From: Phormidesmis sp963789215
Lineage (GTDB): Bacteria; Cyanobacteriota; Cyanobacteriia; Phormidesmidales; Phormidesmidaceae
Direction of reading: 5' to 3'
Length of the DNA stretch: 64,000 nucleotides
Assembly (NCBI GenBank): GCA_963789215.1
Contig: CAWBJY010000015.1
Location: forward strand, 205,251-269,250
This document shows, piece by piece, positions 1 to 8,537 of this stretch. Under the pieces are notes generated by a model. That model saw only the letters and a list, made by a program, of their open reading frames with translations. It did no database searches and was not told where the DNA came from. Each line of letters starts with the position of its first letter. Position 1 is the stretch's first letter. Made by a program: the position numbers and the translations under genes.

Positions 1-818
1 CGATCAATTAAAACAGTGCCATCGTCAGCCGCGATCGCCCGCACCAGGTTCAGCAAGTCCCGTTCGGGCACTGCCCCCACCAAGTCCCACACTATCTCTA
101 CGGTGATCTCATCACTCTGCAAACTTAGCTGGTCGAGCAAACTTTCTGCATCGCGCAAGCCACCCTGGGCAATTTGTGCGACGAGCTGAAGCGCACTTTC
201 AGCGATCGCAATATTTTCTTTTTTAGCGATATAGCTCAAATGCTTGATCATCGCAGGCAGCGGAATTCGCCTAAAATCGAACCGTTGACAGCGTGAAATA
301 ATCGTCGGCAGCACCCGCTGCGGATCGGTCGTTGCCAGCACAAACACCACCCGATCGGGCGGCTCTTCTAATGTCTTGAGTAAGGCATTGAACGCGGCAG
401 TGCTGAGCATATGGCATTCGTCGATGACATATGCTTTATAACGACACTGCACTGGCGCAAACTGCGCTCTTTCAATTAGCTCGCGAATGTTATCGACGCC
501 GGTATTGCTCGCCGCGTCAATCTCGACAATATCTAGCGCGTTGCCGCGACTTACCGACAGGCACAGATCGCATTTGCCACAGGGTTTGGGCGTTGGCCCT
601 TCGGAGTTTAGACAGTTTAGCGACTTAGCTAAAATGCGGGCGCTAGAGGTTTTACCCGTGCCTCTTGGCCCACAAAACAAGTAGGCCGGGGCAATTCTAT
701 TTTGCTCTAGTGCATGAGTTAAGGTGTCTGCGATCGCACTTTGCCCCACGAGTTGAGCAAACGTCTGCGGTCGATACTTATGGTGGAGAGGTTCGTACAA
801 AACAGCGGCCAATTGCAA
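1..818 (-). CDS. dnaX: DNA polymerase III subunit gamma/tau, N-terminal part (partial)
   Basis: Clamp-loader ATPase of the replicative polymerase; the gene runs off the left edge, so only about 272 N-terminal codons are visible. Reading the minus strand gives the usual start region (YEPLHHKYRPQTF), a Walker A GPRGTGKTSS, the zinc-binding cysteine cluster (NC, then CGKC and C), Walker B VIDECHML, the LEEPP motif, sensor 1 LATTDPQ and the SRC motif. No in-frame ATG precedes the conserved region. The best start is TTG at 816-818 with an AGGAG eight bases upstream. No intein interrupts the visible AAA+ part, although inteins occur in some cyanobacterial DnaX proteins. Confidence 0.95.
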   Translation of the reverse strand, partial: MQLAAVLYEPLHHKYRPQTFAQLVGQSAIADTLTHALEQNRIAPAYLFCGPRGTGKTSSARILAKSLNCLNSEGPTPKPCGKCDLCLSVSRGNALDIVEIDAASNTGVDNIRELIERAQFAPVQCRYKAYVIDECHMLSTAAFNALLKTLEEPPDRVVFVLATTDPQRVLPTIISRCQRFDFRRIPLPAMIKHLSYIAKKENIAIAESALQLVAQIAQGGLRDAESLLDQLSLQSDEITVEIVWDLVGAVPERDLLNLVRAIAADDGTVLID

Positions 819-880
819 TTCACCGCTCCTAAGATATCGCTTCCTCAGGTCGATTGGCTGGTTACTTTATATAGCATAAG

Positions 881-914
881 AGATGTAGTCGTAGGAGATG
901 TAGTCGTAGGAGAT
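881..914. repeat. 15-bp tandem duplication upstream of dnaX
   Basis: The unit agatgtagtcgtagg is present twice head to tail, plus a partial third copy. It lies between dnaX and the next gene. It is one of many short tandem duplications in this window. Confidence 0.85.
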
Positions 915-925
915 ACAGCCACAGA

Positions 926-1342
926 TTAGACATAAGCCACTCGGCTTTGTATGCGTCTAATCGCAGCCGCCGCATTTTCATCAACTACATAGGTGTCTGC
1001 CTCACTCGCCTCAGTTGGCTGCTGACGCTTCTGCTGACGCAGTTGAGCCGCTGCCAACATGGCTGGGGTCATTGTTGGGGCAGGTCTATGCACATCCTCC
1101 TCAACAGGCTGACCATCCGCTTCTACCCAACAGCCCTTCAAGTAAGCATCAACGAGCCGGTCAAACAAGATTCTGAGCGCTGCAGGCAAATTTTCTTTAA
1201 TTTCTTCCTGGGTCGCGTAGTTATCAATCAATCGTCCCATGGACTGCATAATGAGCTTTTTTTGAACGGCACTGATGGGATATTTGGCCTGTAGCGTCTG
1301 CCAGCGAAATTCAAACGCCTTAATACCAGTGAGCATCACCAT
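926..1342 (-). CDS. hypothetical protein
   Basis: Predicted 138-residue soluble protein that I do not recognise. The N-terminal two thirds looks helical and folded (motifs FEFRWQTLQAKYP and IMQSMGRLIDNYATQEE). The C-terminal third is low complexity, rich in Ala, Gln, Pro and Glu. There is no signal peptide, membrane segment or metal motif. The reading frame extends upstream to a GTG at 1393, but ATG at 1342 is preferred because the extra 17 residues look like untranslated leader. It lies head to tail with dnaX on the same strand, about 107 bp upstream of it, so co-transcription is possible. Confidence 0.6.
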   Translation of the reverse strand: MVMLTGIKAFEFRWQTLQAKYPISAVQKKLIMQSMGRLIDNYATQEEIKENLPAALRILFDRLVDAYLKGCWVEADGQPVEEDVHRPAPTMTPAMLAAAQLRQQKRQQPTEASEADTYVVDENAAAAIRRIQSRVAYV

Positions 1343-1502
1343 AATCTTTGCCTGTAGAAATGTAGAGATGGTAAGCAGTAAGACTCGTCCCACCGCCTGT
1401 TAATGTATTCTTCAACGGACATCACGCTCCGGAGATCTCACCTACGTAAAAGCACGTAACTTTTTGACAATCTATTCAGATAATCCAGATAATCCAGACA
1501 CC

Positions 1503-2336
1503 CTAGAGCGCTTCGAGCACAATCGCTAGTCCCGTCGTGGCTTGCAAGCGCTGAGCTGCACTCCCTCCATTACAGGCAATCTCCACCCAGCCGTGGCTTC
1601 CCACTAGCCCCACCAGTTCGCCATTAGAGACATCGCTATAGGTCTTTTGCCCCCAGATATACAGCGGCGCTTGAGACGTTTTTTGAACGGTATCTAATTC
1701 AGACGGTAACCCTGCGCCTTCTATCACCACGCGCCAGGCTGTATCAGGAACGCGATCGCCCGGAATATTGCTAATCAGATTGCCAAATCCGTCTATATAT
1801 TGAAGGCTCCCGGCATAAGCAACCGGATTTGAGCGCAGTTGAGCAACAGGTGGAATTTTAGGTTGGACTAGCTCGTCTGGGCTGATGCGATCGCCCAAAG
1901 CGTCAATTGACACACCGTTTGCCAGATGGGCCGCTACAGGCGCGAAAATATCTCGACCGTGAAAGGTATAGCTTGTTTTATCGGTGCGCCAGTAAAGTGG
2001 GTTTGTTAAAGCAACCGCACTAATTGCCTGCTCCTGCGCCAGCACACCGCTAAACAGCCCGTTGTCCGGCCCTACCAAAAACCCACCCGCCAACTGAATA
2101 GCTACCCCTCGACGAGCCGAGCCAACGCCTGGGTCGACAACCGCCAAATGCACAGTATCTACGGAAAAATACGGATAGGCCAGCATTAAATTAAATCTAG
2201 CTGCCAAAATATCTTGAGGCGGAATACGATGCGTCAAATCACACAGCTTTGCATCCGGGGCAACGGACGCTATCACACCTTTCATCACGGCAACGTAGGC
2301 ATCCTGGCAGCCAAAATCAGTCAGCAGCGTAATCAT
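1503..2336 (-). CDS. SAM hydrolase / SAM hydroxide adenosyltransferase (DUF62 family)
   Basis: Member of the DUF62 family related to SAM-dependent fluorinase and chlorinase; family members hydrolyse S-adenosylmethionine to adenosine and methionine. The N-terminus shows ITLLTDFG with the expected DAYV, then VVDPGVGS and GPDNGLFS, and a C-terminal beta-barrel part with DGFGNLISN. The length of 277 residues is normal. Two ATGs are close together (2342 and 2336). The second has AAAGG six bases upstream and begins with the conserved MITLLTDFG, so it is preferred. The loop insertion of true fluorinases cannot be assessed here, so a plain hydrolase is the safer call. Confidence 0.88.
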   Translation of the reverse strand: MITLLTDFGCQDAYVAVMKGVIASVAPDAKLCDLTHRIPPQDILAARFNLMLAYPYFSVDTVHLAVVDPGVGSARRGVAIQLAGGFLVGPDNGLFSGVLAQEQAISAVALTNPLYWRTDKTSYTFHGRDIFAPVAAHLANGVSIDALGDRISPDELVQPKIPPVAQLRSNPVAYAGSLQYIDGFGNLISNIPGDRVPDTAWRVVIEGAGLPSELDTVQKTSQAPLYIWGQKTYSDVSNGELVGLVGSHGWVEIACNGGSAAQRLQATTGLAIVLEAL

Positions 2337-2448
2337 AGACATCCTTTACGTTTTCTCCTAAGAACAGCTCTGTATTATTTGATACATCAAAGCTGTGATA
2401 GCGATCATTGTTTGTACGTAAAGCGATAGCTTTTAATATGTAACTAGT

Positions 2449-2907
2449 ATGTTTGATATGTTATCGACTCAGCCCATGGAAGATGCTAACGCTTTTAGTC
2501 AGAACATTTTAAACTCAGATGCCCTGACTAAAAGCGTAGAAGCCTTAGCCCTGTCTGAAATTGAAAAGCATATTTTCATATGTGCAGATCAAACTGTTCC
2601 TAAGTGTTGTGAAAAAGAAGAGAGTCTGATTGCCTGGAAGTATCTTAAATCGCGGCTTAAAGCGCTTCAGTTAAATACGCCAGTTTCGAACAACTCTCCT
2701 TTCACCTTCAGAACAAAGGCGAACTGCTTAAAGGTTTGTCAAAAAGGTCCGATCCTGCTGGTTTATCCGGAAGGAGTGTGGTATCACAGCGCGACTCCTA
2801 TCGTCATCGAACGCATTATTCAAGAACATATTATTGGAGGAAAAATTGTCTCGGACTACGCTTTTTTACAGCGTCCTTTGCCTAATAAAGCTGAAGTCCC
2901 AGACTAG
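2449..2907 (+). CDS. (2Fe-2S) ferredoxin domain protein, thioredoxin-like fold
   Basis: A 152-residue protein with a C-terminal thioredoxin-like [2Fe-2S] ferredoxin domain. The pattern HIFICADQT...KCC, then a distant CLKVCQKGPILLVYPEGVWY, supplies cysteines for the cluster and matches the family often annotated in cyanobacteria as '(2Fe-2S) ferredoxin domain-containing'. It probably acts as a cytosolic electron carrier; the partner is unknown. The N-terminal 40 residues are unconserved. It is divergently oriented to the SAM hydrolase and appears monocistronic. A 14-bp tandem repeat array overlaps its stop codon. Confidence 0.8.
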   Translation: MFDMLSTQPMEDANAFSQNILNSDALTKSVEALALSEIEKHIFICADQTVPKCCEKEESLIAWKYLKSRLKALQLNTPVSNNSPFTFRTKANCLKVCQKGPILLVYPEGVWYHSATPIVIERIIQEHIIGGKIVSDYAFLQRPLPNKAEVPD

Positions 2908-2956
2908 AAATTCCAGACTAGAAATTCCAAATTAGAAATCTCAAATTAGAAATTCC
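2901..2956. repeat. 14-bp tandem repeat x4 over the ferredoxin stop codon
   Basis: Two copies of agactagaaattcc are followed by aaattagaaatctc and aaattagaaattcc. The first unit contains the TAG stop codon, so the duplication begins at the gene end. Confidence 0.9.
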
Positions 2957-3375
2957 AGACTATTTATAGTTATTAGTTACTTTAATTTAGGCCAATATCT
3001 AGCGAAGCAATACCTAGCTGCTCAGATAGTAAAGCAGTATATGTACCAAGCAACAATCTGAAGAAACCATTCTTCAATGAGAGTTGATACTTACGTTTTG
3101 GGAATACTTGATATGAAGATTGTTCTTATCCGTATGCTGTTGGTGTGGCTGACTAAATAAGCCACGCTGGGTTAAAGCAGCATTTACATACAGCCTATTA
3201 AAACAGTTTCTCTTAGAATTCTCTAAAACAAACTGTCTGCTTTTAGGCTCGCAGTAGGATGACCTGCAAGTGCATTTACCGGAAAAAGAGCAATTTAGAT
3301 AGAACAGTTAAACGAATTTAAATCTCCTCCCCACACACCATCTCCATCAGAGACGAACACGAGCGGACACACGGC
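2957..3375. other. intergenic leader of the response regulator gene
   Basis: AT-rich, with no convincing ORF. A small inverted repeat (GTGGCT near 3145, AGCCAC near 3160) is visible. Otherwise I see nothing recognisable; it presumably holds the promoter of the downstream regulator. Confidence 0.4.
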
Positions 3376-4023
3376 ATGAAAGACACCAGTACAGGAGACC
3401 AAAAGAAGCTTTTACTGATAGATGACGATCCTAATCTCATTTTGTTAGTAAAAGACTATCTAGAATTTCGGGGCTATCAGGTAGTCACAGCAGGCAATGG
3501 CCGAGAAGCACTCTCGGCCTTAACCGATTTGTCGCCAGATATGATTATCTGCGACGTGATGATGCCAGAGATGGACGGTTATGCATTCGTAGAACAAGTT
3601 CGCCAGGATCCCGGTAAGAGCTGGATTCCTATTTTGTTTTTGTCGGCGAAAGGGCAGAGCCAGGATAGAGTGAAGGGCTTGGCTACTGGGGCCGACGTCT
3701 ACATGGTGAAGCCATTTGAGCCAGAGGAATTAGTCGCTCAAGTAGAGTCTTCGCTGAAGCAGGCTACGCGCTTGATCCATCACCAAAACAAAGGGCCTAA
3801 CTCTATTCCCACCATTCAGGTGCCTTTTGATGTAGAGCTAACGCCTACAGAGCTGAAGGTTGTGCAGTTTGTGGCTCGCGGGATGGCGAACCGTCAGATT
3901 GCTGAAGAGCTAAAAGTTAGCCAGCGGACAATCGAAAGCCACGTTAGCAACATGCTGGGCAAAACAGGTTTGCATAATCGAACAGAGTTGGCTCGCTGGG
4001 CAGTAGAGAACAACAAGGCATAG
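3376..4023 (+). CDS. NarL/LuxR-family response regulator (Rre1/Ycf29-like)
   Basis: Two-domain transcription regulator of 215 residues. The receiver domain (about 11-130) has the acidic pocket DDD at 16-18, phospho-acceptor Asp60 in DMIICDVMMPEMDG, and the conserved Lys in VKPFEPEEL. The LuxR-type helix-turn-helix (about 150-212) reads LTPTELKVVQFVARG...QIAEELKVSQRTIESHVSNML. The arrangement and the KPFEPEEL segment resemble the cyanobacterial/plastid Ycf29 (Rre1) regulators, but orthology is an inference. No kinase gene is adjacent. A 15-bp repeat array starts exactly at the stop codon. Confidence 0.88.
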   Translation: MKDTSTGDQKKLLLIDDDPNLILLVKDYLEFRGYQVVTAGNGREALSALTDLSPDMIICDVMMPEMDGYAFVEQVRQDPGKSWIPILFLSAKGQSQDRVKGLATGADVYMVKPFEPEELVAQVESSLKQATRLIHHQNKGPNSIPTIQVPFDVELTPTELKVVQFVARGMANRQIAEELKVSQRTIESHVSNMLGKTGLHNRTELARWAVENNKA

Positions 4024-4065
4024 TTGAAGCAGGCATAGTTAAAGCAGGCATAGTTGAAGTAGTCG
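4021..4065. repeat. 15-bp tandem repeat x3 beginning at a stop codon
   Basis: Units tagttgaagcaggca, tagttaaagcaggca and tagttgaagtagtcg. The first three bases are the TAG of the response regulator gene. Confidence 0.9.
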
Positions 4066-4120
4066 TAGGTGCTGAGTTAGGCAATACCAGCTGCCAAGTC
4101 AGCGCCTGACGATTTAAAGC

Positions 4121-4168
4121 TGTTTTAGTCCCAATATGTTTTAGTCCCAATATGTTTTAGTCCCAATA
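4121..4168. repeat. 16-bp perfect tandem repeat x3
   Basis: The unit tgttttagtcccaata is present three times without mismatch, between the regulator gene and tRNA-Thr. The rest of the 4066-4353 gap shows no gene. Confidence 0.95.
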
Positions 4169-4353
4169 ATTAGTTGCCTTGCAGCTGCAATCTTTGGTAG
4201 AGTTAGAGGCCTTGTAGATATAGATTATTGGGTAAAGTAGCTGGATTGAAGTCGGCCATTTATCCAATATCGCTAGGTTGCTAGCGCTAATTTACTCGCT
4301 AAATAGATAAAAAATCAAAGATAGACCAAAACTTTGATATAATCGAATGCCTT

Positions 4354-4426
4354 GCTGGTGTAGCTCAGTTGGTAGAGCAGCTGATTTGTAATCAGCCGGT
4401 CGTCCGTTCGAGTCGGATCACCAGCT
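4354..4426 (+). tRNA. tRNA-Thr (anticodon TGT)
   Basis: 73-nt cloverleaf. The acceptor arm is GCTGGTG pairing with CACCAGC, the D-loop contains AGTTGGTAGA, the anticodon stem GCTGA/TCAGC encloses TTTGTAA (anticodon TGT), and the T-loop is TTCGAGT. The CCA end is not encoded. Confidence 0.97.
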
Positions 4427-4448
4427 TTTAAGGGATTTTAATCATCCC

Positions 4449-4489
4449 AATCCTCATGAAGCTTTTAGGCTTTGTGAGGATTATTTTTT
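4449..4489 (+). terminator. intrinsic terminator after tRNA-Thr
   Basis: An 8-bp perfect stem (AATCCTCA/TGAGGATT), extended by partly paired bases near the loop, is followed by a T-rich run. It lies 22 bp downstream of the tRNA. Confidence 0.8.
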
Positions 4490-4759
4490 AGGCGGCCTAC
4501 GGTTCACGCTGGCTCCCGCTATTTGCAAAGACTAGATCTAAAGTGATTTTGCAGGTTAGTAGGCGAGCGCCAGTAGTTTCTTAAGACCTGTTCAGAATCG
4601 GTAGGGCTTTTGAGAAAGGAACAAACTGACTGATTTAGATCGCTTAATTTAGCCTGGGTTGCTACCTTCATAGCGAACTTTTCTTAACCAAAACAGGCAT
4701 CGCTTTCGCATCCTGTATTATTGGATGATTGATTTTCCCAAGTTTAAAGGTTTTCCATA

Positions 4760-4773
4760 GTATCTTTCAATAC
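4760..4773 (+). promoter_or_regulatory. GTA-N8-TAC palindrome (NtcA-like) just upstream of the Rieske gene
   Basis: GTATCTTTCAATAC lies within the longer palindrome TAGTAT-N6-ATACTA, only 22 bp before the ATG. The same 14-mer occurs in the urtA promoter. There is no -10 box at the spacing used for NtcA activation, so it could be a repressor site or coincidence. The surrounding 4490-4795 gap otherwise shows only AT-rich leader. Confidence 0.4.
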
Positions 4774-4795
4774 TATCCAAAAGGTGGTTTCTACC

Positions 4796-5161
4796 ATGGC
4801 TAAGACAAAAATTGCGACGACTGCCGATGTCAGCGCTGACAAGGTTTTAAAGGCCGACGCTAACGGACAGGCTGTGCTCGTTGCTAAAGTTGGCGATAAT
4901 TATTGTGCGATCGCTAATAAATGTCCTCATCTAGGACTCCCTATGGCAAAAGGAAAGTTCGAGAACGGCGTCATTACCTGCCCGTTTCACGGCTCCAAGT
5001 TTGAAATCTGCACCGGCAAAAACGTCGAATGGGTAGAGTCTTTTGTGGGTATTCCTTTACCAGGTATGGCCAAAAAGATGATGGCCATGGGTAAAGCGCC
5101 CACCGATGTAAGCAGTTTTAGCGTCACACAAGAAGGCGAGGATTTGTTCGTCAATACGTAA
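4796..5161 (+). CDS. Rieske [2Fe-2S] domain protein
   Basis: Small soluble protein of 121 residues made of a single Rieske domain. Cluster ligands are visible as CPHLG and, 17 residues on, CPFHGSKF. The intervening strand LPMAKGKFENGVITC is typical of Rieske ferredoxins, not of the cytochrome b6f subunit, and no transmembrane anchor is present. It probably donates or accepts electrons for an oxygenase or reductase that is not encoded nearby. The frame opens at a GTG (4784), but ATG at 4796 is preferred with AAAAGGTGG upstream. It appears monocistronic. Confidence 0.85.
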   Translation: MAKTKIATTADVSADKVLKADANGQAVLVAKVGDNYCAIANKCPHLGLPMAKGKFENGVITCPFHGSKFEICTGKNVEWVESFVGIPLPGMAKKMMAMGKAPTDVSSFSVTQEGEDLFVNT

Positions 5162-5495
5162 TCCATCAAGAACTAGCCTTGACGAACTTGTGGATACTAC
5201 AAACTTGTGGATATTTAGGATCGCGCTTAAAAATCCTCAAACAGTTGATTGAAAAAACTATTCAGAACCGACTGCGGTATCTTGTCCCCAAAATTTATAT
5301 CAGGTGGATGGAAGCATTTGCCAAGCAGGTGATACATTTTGCCAAAGCTTCGGAGTTAAAGGGCGATTGAACGTTAGTATTTCTAGGCAGCTTGCTAGAT
5401 TTTGCATCGTCGAATTTGGTCTTCAAATTCGGTTGTCAAACATAGCCTGCTCGCGCTCTCTAGCAGCTCTCAAACGCTTCAAAAGCTCCCTCAAA
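5162..5495. other. intergenic region upstream of mrp
   Basis: The mrp frame stays open back to 5304, but the extra 64 codons lack family similarity. No other gene or strong hairpin was seen. Confidence 0.4.
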
Positions 5496-6566
5496 ATGGT
5501 AAAAACGCTCGATAAAACTTCTGTCCTAGCTGTGCTTCAGCCCGTCCAAGACCCGGAGCTGCAAAAGAGCCTAGTAGACCTCAACATGATCCGCAACGTA
5601 ACGGTAGAGGACGGCAACGTCGGCTTTACTCTGGTGCTAACCACTCCAGCTTGCCCCTTGCGTGAATTCATCCGTGAAGACTGCGAAAAAGCCGTACGCA
5701 CCCTACCCGGTGTCGAAAAGGTAGAAATCGAAATTACGGCTGAAACGCCTCAGCAGAAGCCGCTGCCAGATCGAACCGGCATTGATGGCGTCAAAAATAT
5801 TTTGGCCGTCACCAGCGGTAAAGGCGGCGTTGGCAAAAGCACCGTCGCCATTAATATCGCAGTCGCCCTAGCAAAGACCGGCGCAAAGGTCGGGCTGATA
5901 GATGCCGATATCTACGGCCCTAACGCGCCCACGATGATGGGGCTAAGCGAGGCGAGCGTAACCGTGCGCGACGACAACGGCGAGCAAGTGCTAGAACCCG
6001 CCTTCAACCACGGCGTTAAAATGGTGTCGATGGGATTTTTGATTGAAAAAGACCAGCCGGTGGTGTGGCGCGGCCCCATGCTTAACGGCGTAATTCGTCA
6101 GTTTTTATATCAGGTACAGTGGGGCGACTTAGACTACATGGTCGTAGATATGCCACCTGGCACAGGCGACGCGCAGCTCACAATGGCGCAGGCCGTTCCG
6201 CTAGCAGGTGCCATCATCGTTACCACTCCGCAGACGGTCGCGCTCTCAGATGCGCGGCGCGGTCTCAAAATGTTTGAGCAGCTAAACGTGCCGATTCTGG
6301 GCCTAGTCGAGAATATGAGCTACTTTATCCCGCCCGATGCTCCTGATAAGAAATACGCCATTTTTGGTTCGGATGGCGGGGAGAAAGCAGCGGAAGAATT
6401 AGGAGTTGCATTTTTGGGCAAGGTGCCGTTAGAAATGCCCGTGCGAGAAGGCGGCGATCGCGGTCTTCCGATCGTCTTAGCCGATCCCGACTCGGCAGCG
6501 GCCAAAGCCCTGATGGAAATTGCCCAACAAACTGCCGCTAAAATCTCTGTTGCTGCGCTAACTTAA
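5496..6566 (+). CDS. mrp: Mrp/NBP35 (ApbC) family Fe-S cluster carrier ATPase
   Basis: Cytosolic P-loop ATPase that in related bacteria binds and transfers iron-sulfur clusters. The N-terminal DUF59/MIP18 domain (about 5-80) includes LTTPACPLREF. The deviant Walker A SGKGGVGKST is at about 107-116, followed by DADIYGPNAP and the VDMPPGTGDAQLT switch region. At 356 residues it is full length for the cyanobacterial type. The usual C-terminal CxxC seen in enterobacterial ApbC is absent; the site reads SYFIPPDAPDKKY. ATG at 5496 begins the conserved domain. It ends 46 bp before rodA on the same strand. Confidence 0.92.
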   Translation: MVKTLDKTSVLAVLQPVQDPELQKSLVDLNMIRNVTVEDGNVGFTLVLTTPACPLREFIREDCEKAVRTLPGVEKVEIEITAETPQQKPLPDRTGIDGVKNILAVTSGKGGVGKSTVAINIAVALAKTGAKVGLIDADIYGPNAPTMMGLSEASVTVRDDNGEQVLEPAFNHGVKMVSMGFLIEKDQPVVWRGPMLNGVIRQFLYQVQWGDLDYMVVDMPPGTGDAQLTMAQAVPLAGAIIVTTPQTVALSDARRGLKMFEQLNVPILGLVENMSYFIPPDAPDKKYAIFGSDGGEKAAEELGVAFLGKVPLEMPVREGGDRGLPIVLADPDSAAAKALMEIAQQTAAKISVAALT

Positions 6567-6612
6567 GTTTTTATCGCTGCGCTAACCACTCATCAGATCA
6601 AGATCGCAAACC

Positions 6613-7878
6613 ATGACGACCTACTCATCCTCTCGGGCACAGAAACGTTGGAAACGACTCCTACAAGGTTGGCAGGGGGTCGATTGGCTGCTGTTTTTAC
6701 TGCCAGTAGGCGTCACGATATTCGCCAGCATCCTCATTGACAGCACTCAAAAATATACTGGTGAGACCAGCTTTGCGATTAATCACGCCGTGCTGGGCGC
6801 GATCGGTGCCGTCTTAGCGCTGTGGATTGCTCGCAGCCGCTACGAAGTACTGCTGCAGTGGCGGTGGATCATCTACGGCGCAACCATCGCCTCCTTGATA
6901 GCGGTAATGGCTATCGGAACAGAGGGCTTGGGCGCTCAGCGCTGGATCAGCGTCTTCGGCTTCAACGTACAGCCCTCGGAATTTGCCAAGCTCGGCGCAA
7001 TTATCACCCTAGCCGCCACGCTAAAAGACCGGGATGCCCCCACGCTCTACGGCATGATTAAAGCCATTGGCATCACCGCCGTACCCTGGGCGCTGGTATT
7101 TCTACAGCCCGACCTAGGCACCTCCCTGGTCTTCGGGGCCATCACCATGGGGATGCTCTACTGGAGCGGCACCCATCCGGGCTGGCTAATTCTGATGATT
7201 TCGCCGTTAGTCTCCGCTATCGTCTTCGAGATTTCGATGCCCGCCTGGATTATCTGGGTCGTCGCTATGGGCATTGTGGCCTTTCGCTCTTTACCCTGGT
7301 GGTCGCTCTACAGCGCAATTGTTGCCATCGTTGTCAATTTAGCCTCCGGTAAATTAGGCGAACTAATGTGGAATGTCCTTAAGGACTACCAAAAAGACCG
7401 CCTTATCCTCTTTCTACATCCCGACAAGGATCCCCTTGGCGGCGGCTACCACCTCATTCAGTCTCGAATTGCCGTCGGTGCAGGCGAACTGTGGGGCCGG
7501 GGTCTTTTTCAAGGCACCCAAACTCAGCTCAGCTTCATTCCCGAGCAGCACACCGACTTTATTTTCTCAGCGGTGGGAGAAGAATTAGGATTTATTGGTG
7601 GGCTGGCATTGCTACTAGCATTTTGGCTAATCTGCCTACGCCTGGTGATGATTGCCCAAAATGCCAAAGACAACTTCGGCTCTTTACTTGCGGTTGGCGT
7701 ACTGTCAATGATTGTCTTTCAGGCGATCTTAAATATTTGCATGACCATAGGACTCGCTCCGATTACAGGCATTCCACTCCCCTGGATGAGCTATGGGCGC
7801 TCTGCCCTACTGACCAATTTCATCGCCATCGGCATGGTGGAATCGGTTGCGAACTATCGGTTTAGATTGAAGTTCTAG
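6613..7878 (+). CDS. rodA: rod shape-determining protein RodA (SEDS family)
   Basis: Integral membrane peptidoglycan glycosyltransferase of the FtsW/RodA/SpoVE family. The 421-residue product has about ten hydrophobic segments and family motifs: GAQRWISVFGFNVQPSEFAK, LQPDLGTSLVF, the LFLHPDKDPLGGGYHLIQS loop, and the C-terminal LPWMSYGRSALLTNF. It probably shares a transcript with mrp (46 bp apart). The cognate class B PBP is not in the window. Confidence 0.95.
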   Translation: MTTYSSSRAQKRWKRLLQGWQGVDWLLFLLPVGVTIFASILIDSTQKYTGETSFAINHAVLGAIGAVLALWIARSRYEVLLQWRWIIYGATIASLIAVMAIGTEGLGAQRWISVFGFNVQPSEFAKLGAIITLAATLKDRDAPTLYGMIKAIGITAVPWALVFLQPDLGTSLVFGAITMGMLYWSGTHPGWLILMISPLVSAIVFEISMPAWIIWVVAMGIVAFRSLPWWSLYSAIVAIVVNLASGKLGELMWNVLKDYQKDRLILFLHPDKDPLGGGYHLIQSRIAVGAGELWGRGLFQGTQTQLSFIPEQHTDFIFSAVGEELGFIGGLALLLAFWLICLRLVMIAQNAKDNFGSLLAVGVLSMIVFQAILNICMTIGLAPITGIPLPWMSYGRSALLTNFIAIGMVESVANYRFRLKF

Positions 7879-7930
7879 GTGATCGACAGTCAGAAATTCA
7901 GGCGGTAGCGTTACGATTACTTTTCAGAGA

Positions 7931-7962
7931 GTTTAGCCACATCATGTGTGGAGCGGCTAAAC
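7931..7962. terminator. bidirectional terminator hairpin between convergent genes
   Basis: GTTTAGCC pairs with GGCTAAAC around an inner CACA/TGTG pairing. It lies between rodA and the convergent DUF1348 gene, whose last codons overlap the hairpin. Confidence 0.6.
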
Positions 7963-8427
7963 AGGAGAGTTAATCAGGCCAGGATGATCGGCAGGTCTAG
8001 GGTCGGAGTCTGGCCAGTGAAAGCGGCGATCGCTCTCTTCGATCGGCATGTCGTTGATGCTAGCTTCTCGGCGCTGCATTAAGCCATTTGAGTCAAACTC
8101 CCAATTTTCGTTGCCGTAAGCGCGATACCACTGGCTCGAAGTATCATGCCACTCGTACTGAAACCTGACGGCAATTCGATTTCCGCCAAAGGCCCACAGC
8201 TCTTTAACCAGCCGATAGTCTAGTTCTTTATTCCACTTGCGTTCTAAGAACTCGCGGATGGCGTCTCTACCTTGAATGATCTCCGCTCGATTGCGCCAGT
8301 GGCTGTCTTCGGAGTAAGCCATTGAAACTCGCTGAGGATCTTTACTGTTCCAAGCATTTTCGGCCATGCGCACCTTTTGAGTCGCGCTTTCGAAGGTGAA
8401 AGGAGGCACAAGTTTTGGAGAGGGCAT
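7957..8427 (-). CDS. DUF1348 / nuclear transport factor 2-like protein
   Basis: A 156-residue protein of the DUF1348 branch of the NTF2/SnoaL-like cone-fold superfamily. Diagnostic segments are AYSEDSHWRNRAEII, GRDAIREFLERKWNKELDYRLVKELWAF, VRFQYEWHD and WYRAYGNENWEF. The biochemical function is unknown; such folds often bind or isomerise small molecules. It stands alone, convergent with rodA, with no signal peptide. Confidence 0.85.
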   Translation of the reverse strand: MPSPKLVPPFTFESATQKVRMAENAWNSKDPQRVSMAYSEDSHWRNRAEIIQGRDAIREFLERKWNKELDYRLVKELWAFGGNRIAVRFQYEWHDTSSQWYRAYGNENWEFDSNGLMQRREASINDMPIEESDRRFHWPDSDPRPADHPGLINSPV

Positions 8428-8537
8428 CGCAGTAAATTCTCACTAAAAGGGTGCTATTACTCTATTTATGCAGATTAACTGGCGATCGCATTAGGACAAT
8501 CTTTCAAGAAAATAGGACTTTATAGCAGAAGATTGGC

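Noticed and set aside
5304..5495. Extended N-terminus for Mrp
   Set aside because: The added residues have no similarity to the family and the DUF59 domain begins right after ATG 5496.
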